This document shows positions 59,767-64,000 of a stretch of 64,000 nt of DNA, one piece after another. Numbering within the stretch: the first letter of the stretch is position 1; the number at the start of each line of letters is the position of its first letter. The stretch is taken from contig JBAZTH010000002.1 in the NCBI GenBank assembly GCA_041661965.1, positions 1-64,000 on the forward strand. Reading direction: 5' to 3'. The notes under the pieces were generated by a model. That model worked only from the letters and a program-made list of their open reading frames with translations. It ran no database searches and was not told the origin of the DNA. The position numbers were made by a program, and so were the translations under genes. Origin of the DNA: Candidatus Margulisiibacteriota bacterium. Its GTDB lineage: Bacteria > Margulisbacteria > WOR-1 > O2-12-FULL-45-9 > XYB2-FULL-48-7.

Positions 59767-60903
59767 ATGAGGAGTTCGGTGACTAACATTGGCAGAACGA
59801 GGTCTTCGTTTTCCCGCAACCGGTTGACCAAAACGGTCAGCCTGCTCGCTCTGCCCGCGCTGGTAAGCGGCCTGGCAGGCGACTCTCCTACGCCAAAGGC
59901 GCTTGCTCCAGCCCCATCAGTTATCGTCAACAGGGCCAAACCTTGCCCGCCGATCTCCTGGGCCCCATCAACTCCGGCGCTCCCCACCACCCGACAGGAA
60001 CTGCTCGCTTATGAAAGAACGCTCATTCGTCCAAAATTAAACGGTCTACCAACCGCTCTCCCTGATCTCGTCAATTTCCTGCGCCTGGCCGAAAGTAAGG
60101 GACAATTAACCTGGTTGTCTCATGATCAGCAGGCGGCGGATTTAATCCAGCGGGAAGTCGAGGCCGTGAACGCCGGAGAAGATCTCCATCTCCTTTTCGG
60201 GATTTTTCATCTGATAAACGGCCAGGTCGGTTTTATTAATAAACTCCTTGATCGCCTGGTCGGGGTCACTCATCTCGTTCAGGAATACAAGGGACTGGGT
60301 GACGGCGGCTTTGATCTTCAAAGCCATTTCGATCACTACCTGGTCACCGGCGACCCGCGCTATCAATTACAAATGACCGATACCGGCGTCAAAGGGGATG
60401 AGATCGACCAACAAGAACTTGCCGACATGAACTCCGCCTTGGAACTTGGCAAGAGCCAGTGCCTGAATGTCGTTTTTGCCGACCTTTCCTTACAGGAGCA
60501 ACAAACAATTGAAGAAGAGCTGATCTTTAGGTCGCGTGAGATCTTCGCCGTCAAAAGGGTCGAACAACGGCTTTCGCCAGGGGGTGGCAATATCGCCGTT
60601 TGGGTTTATGGGGCCAGTCATGCGGAAAAAGAAGGGCTCCCGACCGATCTTCAAGCGGCATTCCCCGGTTCAAAGGCAATTTCCATTATCATGAACGGGG
60701 GAACTTATATCCCAACCCTTCTTTTTGATCAAGCGCTGAATGAATTGGGTTGGCTGGAAAAGCCTTTTATCCTAAAACTGGTTGCTTATCGGGAAGGAAA
60801 TTACATAATCCATTTGCCGATAAAAGGCCAGTCAACAAAAGAAAAGATCGAAGGGGTCGGACTGCCGCTACTTGATCGAAAAAGACAACTTATTCAACAA
60901 TAA
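59767..60903 (+). CDS. uncharacterised 378-aa protein
   Basis: The N-terminus has an arginine-rich start and one hydrophobic stretch (TVSLLALPALVSGLAG), perhaps an uncommon signal. A Pro-rich linker follows, then a globular domain with DLHLLFGIFHLINGQVGF, SHFDHYLVTGDPRYQ and NIAVWVYGASHAEKEGLP. The GxSHAEKEG stretch recalls the ChaN/EreA or TraB type but the match is weak. AGAGGA lies nine bases before the ATG at 59767. Convergent, overlapping the next gene by 14 bp. Confidence 0.65.
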   Translation: MRSSVTNIGRTRSSFSRNRLTKTVSLLALPALVSGLAGDSPTPKALAPAPSVIVNRAKPCPPISWAPSTPALPTTRQELLAYERTLIRPKLNGLPTALPDLVNFLRLAESKGQLTWLSHDQQAADLIQREVEAVNAGEDLHLLFGIFHLINGQVGFINKLLDRLVGVTHLVQEYKGLGDGGFDLQSHFDHYLVTGDPRYQLQMTDTGVKGDEIDQQELADMNSALELGKSQCLNVVFADLSLQEQQTIEEELIFRSREIFAVKRVEQRLSPGGGNIAVWVYGASHAEKEGLPTDLQAAFPGSKAISIIMNGGTYIPTLLFDQALNELGWLEKPFILKLVAYREGNYIIHLPIKGQSTKEKIEGVGLPLLDRKRQLIQQ

Positions 60904-61345
60904 TATCGCAAATCAATCCCGCTCTAGACAGATCCACCCCCTGCCCGTCTTGACAAGGATGGACTTTGGGCTGGTCGCTTAATTGGGCCGGACCGCGTTG
61001 ATAGACCGCCGGCCCCGCGCCGACAAGCGGCTCCGGCTGGCCTGACGGTTTGGCCGTCGCGTTAGGCACCCTTGGCTTTGGTGATTCCGCAACCCGCGCC
61101 TTGGTTGGGGACTTGGCAGGAGAGGGGTCGACACACACCATATCGGGACCTTCATGATAAGGGTCTTCTTCCTGTTGTTTTTTATCAAGCATACACATCC
61201 CATAATCAAACTCAGCTTGTTCTTGTTCCAAAGCGCTGTATATTTTTTGTTCGCTCGCAGGCTGTATTGTAACGGCATTTTTGGGGGCCTTAGGAACAGG
61301 CTTGGCAATTGGAGCGGTATGAGCGGACCGAATAGTTTCTGTCAT
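60890..61345 (-). CDS. Pro/Lys-rich uncharacterised protein
   Basis: 151 aa, mostly low complexity: APIAKPVPKAPKNAVTIQP, SPAKSPTKARVAESPKPRVP, with several Cys (GMCMLDKK, MVCVDPS, VHPCQDG, LICDII). No signal peptide or domain. GGGGAGGAAAA precedes the ATG. Probably disordered. Confidence 0.6.
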   Translation of the reverse strand: MTETIRSAHTAPIAKPVPKAPKNAVTIQPASEQKIYSALEQEQAEFDYGMCMLDKKQQEEDPYHEGPDMVCVDPSPAKSPTKARVAESPKPRVPNATAKPSGQPEPLVGAGPAVYQRGPAQLSDQPKVHPCQDGQGVDLSRAGLICDIIVE

Positions 61346-61423
61346 TTTTCCTCCCCGAATGGCAACTCTTCGCGATCCTTATACTATACTATCGGGTTAA
61401 ATTGGGGGGGACTTGCATTGAGA

Positions 61424-62842
61424 CTACATCGTCGGCAGGTTGGAACATCCCATCAGGAACTCGTCGACGGCGCGGGCCGCTTTCCGCCCTTCGGAAATCG
61501 CCCAAACGATGAGCGACTGTCCCCGGCGCATGTCGCCGGCGGCAAAGATCTTTTTGACCGAAGTTTGGTAATTTACGTCAGTTTTAACGTTCCCCCGCTG
61601 ATCCAGCTCGATCTTCAGGGCGTCGAGCAAACCGGTTTTTTCCGGCGAAAGAAAGCCGAGCGCCAGAAAAACCAGATCGGCTTCGATCTCAAAATCGGTT
61701 CCCACAATTTCTTTCAGGTCGGAACCGACCTGAACACATTTTAACTTAGTAACCTGGCCGTTTTTCCCTTCGAACCTTTTAGTCGAGATCGACCATTGCC
61801 GCTCCGCCCCTTCTTCGTGGCTGGAAGTGGTCTTGAGCAAGACCGGGTATTTCGGCCAGGGCTGATGCGGCGGACGGTCTAACCCAGGCTTAGAAAGTAA
61901 TTCGATCTGAACAACACAGGTTGCCCCCTGGCGGTTGGCGGTCCCAACGCAGTCGGAGCCGGTATCGCCGCCGCCGATCACAACGACCCTCTTTCCTTTG
62001 GCATCGATCAATTTGTCGGCCGGGATTTTGGCTCCGGCGACGCGGCGGTTCGATTGGGTCAAATACTCCATGGCAAAGTGGATCCCGCCCAGTTCGCGTC
62101 CTTCGATCTTCAGGTCGCGCGGCTGGCGGGAACCGCCGGCCAGGACGACCGCGTCATACTCTTTCAGTTTTTCGACCGACAGGTCAACGCCGACGTTAAC
62201 GCCGATCTTGAAAGTAATCCCTTCCTGTTCCCAAATACCAAGCCGGCGATCGAGGAGCTTCTTTTCCAGTTTGAAATCAGGAATACCAAAACGCATGATC
62301 CCACCGACCTGTTCGTCCCGCTCAAATACGGTCACGGTATGCCCGGCTTGATTGAGTTGGGCGGCGCAGGCCAGCCCGGACGGGCCGGAACCGACCACCG
62401 CGACCTTTTTACCAGTCCGGCTGCAGGGAGGATTAGGTTTAATATCGCCCTCACGGAAAGCGTGTTCAATGATCCCGAGTTCGTTTTCCCTGACCGTGAC
62501 CGGATCGTCATTGATCCCCAGAACGCAAGCGTATTCGCACAAGGCCGGACAGACCCGGCCGGTGATCTCGGGGAGATTATTGGTCGCGTTCAGCATCGTC
62601 GCCGCCTTTGCCCAATGGCCGCGGGCCATCAAGTCGTTCCACTCGGGGATGAGGTTACCCAAAGGACAACCCCAGTGGCAGAAAGGAGTTCCGCAATCCA
62701 TACAGCGGACCGCTTGATCCTCGGCTTGGGCATCGCCGCGAAGATTAAAAACGAGGTCGTAATCTTGCACCCGTTCGCAAACCGGCCGGTAAGCGGTCTT
62801 ATCCCGCTTTACTTTCAAGAAGCCTTTTGGATCTTTAGCCAT
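61424..62842 (-). CDS. gltD: glutamate synthase small subunit / NAD(P)H-dependent oxidoreductase
   Basis: 472 aa. N-terminal Fe-S part: RCMDCGTPFCHWGCPLGN, NLPEITGRVCPALCEYACV. Then FAD: VAVVGSGPSGLACAAQLNQAGH; NAD(P): RVVVIGGGDTGSDCVGTA; and LIVWAISEGRKAARAVDEFL at the end. It feeds electrons to GltB, which makes glutamate from glutamine and 2-oxoglutarate. GGAGG six bases before the ATG at 62842. Overlaps gltB by eight bases. Confidence 0.96.
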   Translation of the reverse strand: MAKDPKGFLKVKRDKTAYRPVCERVQDYDLVFNLRGDAQAEDQAVRCMDCGTPFCHWGCPLGNLIPEWNDLMARGHWAKAATMLNATNNLPEITGRVCPALCEYACVLGINDDPVTVRENELGIIEHAFREGDIKPNPPCSRTGKKVAVVGSGPSGLACAAQLNQAGHTVTVFERDEQVGGIMRFGIPDFKLEKKLLDRRLGIWEQEGITFKIGVNVGVDLSVEKLKEYDAVVLAGGSRQPRDLKIEGRELGGIHFAMEYLTQSNRRVAGAKIPADKLIDAKGKRVVVIGGGDTGSDCVGTANRQGATCVVQIELLSKPGLDRPPHQPWPKYPVLLKTTSSHEEGAERQWSISTKRFEGKNGQVTKLKCVQVGSDLKEIVGTDFEIEADLVFLALGFLSPEKTGLLDALKIELDQRGNVKTDVNYQTSVKKIFAAGDMRRGQSLIVWAISEGRKAARAVDEFLMGCSNLPTM

Positions 62843-64000
62843 CGGCAACCTCCGTCAAGTCAAGCTTCTCTTCCAGCTTTTTCTCTTCCAATATCCGCTT
62901 GTATTCCAGCGGCATCACTTTCACAAACTTCTTGATCTCGAAATTTTCAAGGACCGCGGCCCCTTTTTTGCTTTTGGTATACCTAACATGATTAGACAAC
63001 AAGGTTTTGATCATTTTCAGGTCATCCTGATCGGGCGTTTGCAGTTCGATCATTTCAAAATTACATTTATCTTTGAAATCACCGGCCTCATCATAGACAT
63101 AAGCGATCCCGCCCGACATCCCGGCCCCAAAATTACGACCGGTCCGGCCTAAAATAACGACCCGGCCGCCTGTCATGTATTCGCAACCATGGTCCCCCAC
63201 CCCTTCAACCACCCCATAGAGCCCGGAATTGCGGATACAGAAACGCTCGCCCGCCATTCCGCGAATATAAGCCTCGCCGGAGATCGCGCCGTAAAAAGTC
63301 GTATTGCCGATTAAACTGTTTTGATCGGCTTTATAGGTCGCTTTAGAGTCCGGATAGATAATGATCTTGCCGCCCGAGATCCCTTTTCCAACGTAATCGT
63401 TGGCCAAGCCTTCCAGTTCAAAGGTTATCCCCTTGGCCAGCCAGGCGCCAAAGCTCTGTCCGGCAACCCCGTTAAACTTAACCTTGATCGTCTCTTCTTT
63501 CAACCCTTCTTCCCCGTAACGTTTGCAAAGCTCACCGGAGAGCATCGCGCCGGTCGTCCGGTTGACGTTACGGATCTCCTGCTCGATCAGAACTTCCTGC
63601 CGTTTTTCCAGCGCCGGCTTGGCTAACTTGATCAACTCGCGATCAAGGACCTTATCGACGCCATGGTCCTGAGCAATAACTGAGCGGGTTTTCACGTTTG
63701 CGGGAACTTCCGGACGATAGAGGATCTTGGAATAATCGATCTTGCTTGCTTTCCAAGGAACGATGCTCTGATTGACTTCCAGAAGATCGGTTCGCCCGAT
63801 CATTTCATCGACCGTTCTAACCCCAAGCTGGGCCATGATCTCCCGCAACTCTCTGGCAATAAAATTAAAGTAAGTGACAACATATTCCGGCTTGCCGCGG
63901 AAACGCTTTTCCAATAATTCATCCTGGGTCGCGACCCCCAGAGAACAGTTGTTCAGGTGGCAATGACGAAGCATTACGCACCCCATAACAATCAGGGGGG
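62835..64000 (-). CDS. gltB: glutamate synthase large subunit, C-terminal part (5' end outside window)
   Basis: About 388 residues to the window edge, with no start needed: the frame stays open past 63986. MRHCHLNNC-type segment (MLRHCHLNNCSLGVATQD) holds the [3Fe-4S] Cys region; the C-terminal beta-helix follows with repeated Gly turns (GISGGKIIIYPDS, ISGEAYIRGMAGERF, MTGGRVVILGRTGRNFGAGMSGG). Partner of gltD. Confidence 0.95.
   Translation of the reverse strand, partial: PLIVMGCVMLRHCHLNNCSLGVATQDELLEKRFRGKPEYVVTYFNFIARELREIMAQLGVRTVDEMIGRTDLLEVNQSIVPWKASKIDYSKILYRPEVPANVKTRSVIAQDHGVDKVLDRELIKLAKPALEKRQEVLIEQEIRNVNRTTGAMLSGELCKRYGEEGLKEETIKVKFNGVAGQSFGAWLAKGITFELEGLANDYVGKGISGGKIIIYPDSKATYKADQNSLIGNTTFYGAISGEAYIRGMAGERFCIRNSGLYGVVEGVGDHGCEYMTGGRVVILGRTGRNFGAGMSGGIAYVYDEAGDFKDKCNFEMIELQTPDQDDLKMIKTLLSNHVRYTKSKKGAAVLENFEIKKFVKVMPLEYKRILEEKKLEEKLDLTEVADG

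Overview
Organism. The window looks like chromosomal DNA of an anaerobic, diderm bacterium from a little-cultured lineage. A Margulisbacteria/Saganbacteria (WOR-1) relative is my best guess, but it is an inference and not proven by the sequence. Reasons: a membrane pyrophosphatase and an NuoL/MrpA-type ion-pumping subunit side by side; a ferredoxin-dependent 2-oxoacid oxidoreductase encoded with two ferritin-like proteins; a ferredoxin-thioredoxin-reductase-like protein; outer-membrane genes (Omp85 barrel, LolA-like protein); and small palindromic repeats scattered in genes. The core DNA is GC-rich by eye. The stretch 7.1-17.9 kb and the 28.2-28.9 kb insert are clearly AT-rich.

Layout. 1-3.9 kb: partial proton-pumping subunit (minus) diverging from a K+-independent H+-pyrophosphatase. 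3.9-4.3 kb: four tRNAs (Gly, Arg, Leu, Lys). 4.29-18.1 kb: an accessory island abutting tRNA-Lys. It begins with a 2.66 kb element bounded by a perfect 162-bp inverted repeat and carrying a large serine recombinase, a Cys-rich mini-protein and a SLOG/DprA-like protein. Then comes a five-gene operon (ParB-like, PD-(D/E)XK-like, SNF2 ATPase, second ParB-like, radical SAM), followed by a two-gene operon (a 1233-aa SNF2 ATPase with about 17 fifteen-residue C-terminal repeats, and a Cas4-like/DEDD exonuclease of the DUF2779 type). The same hairpin element sits upstream of both operons, and a diverged ~190-bp repeat brackets the second. I do not recognise this combination as a named system; it is the best candidate here for an undescribed defence or DNA-modification system.

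18.2-28.1 kb: housekeeping and envelope genes (SPFH protein, hydrolase, SrkA-like kinase, redox pair, LolA-like/FtsX/FtsX/ATPase exporter with a degenerate ATPase, PLD nuclease, deoxyhypusine-synthase-like enzyme). 28.15-28.95 kb: tRNA-His whose 3' end is duplicated around a 0.7 kb AT-rich insert with a single HEPN-type gene and no recombinase. 28.9-36.1 kb: ftsK, a BtuFCD-type transporter and a YfhO-like membrane protein in one minus-strand run. 36.2-46 kb: surface and small membrane proteins, nitroreductase, thioredoxin/ArsR, acyltransferases, ferritin-like proteins with 2-oxoacid:ferredoxin oxidoreductase, MATE pump. 46.2-51.3 kb: biotin genes (bioC, bioH; bioB, bioF, bioD) with an Omp85 gene between them. 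51.4-64 kb: queH, an uncharacterised pair, tspO, flavodoxin, redox protein, DEAD helicase, P-type ATPase, two unknown proteins, gltD and the 3' end of gltB.

How it works together. The core suggests energy conservation through ion gradients (pyrophosphatase, NuoL-like pump) and low-potential ferredoxin chemistry, protected by thiol/ferritin redox proteins, plus own biotin and glutamate synthesis. A recurring feature is a -10 box ending 6-8 bp before the start codon, seen at about ten genes, which predicts many leaderless mRNAs.
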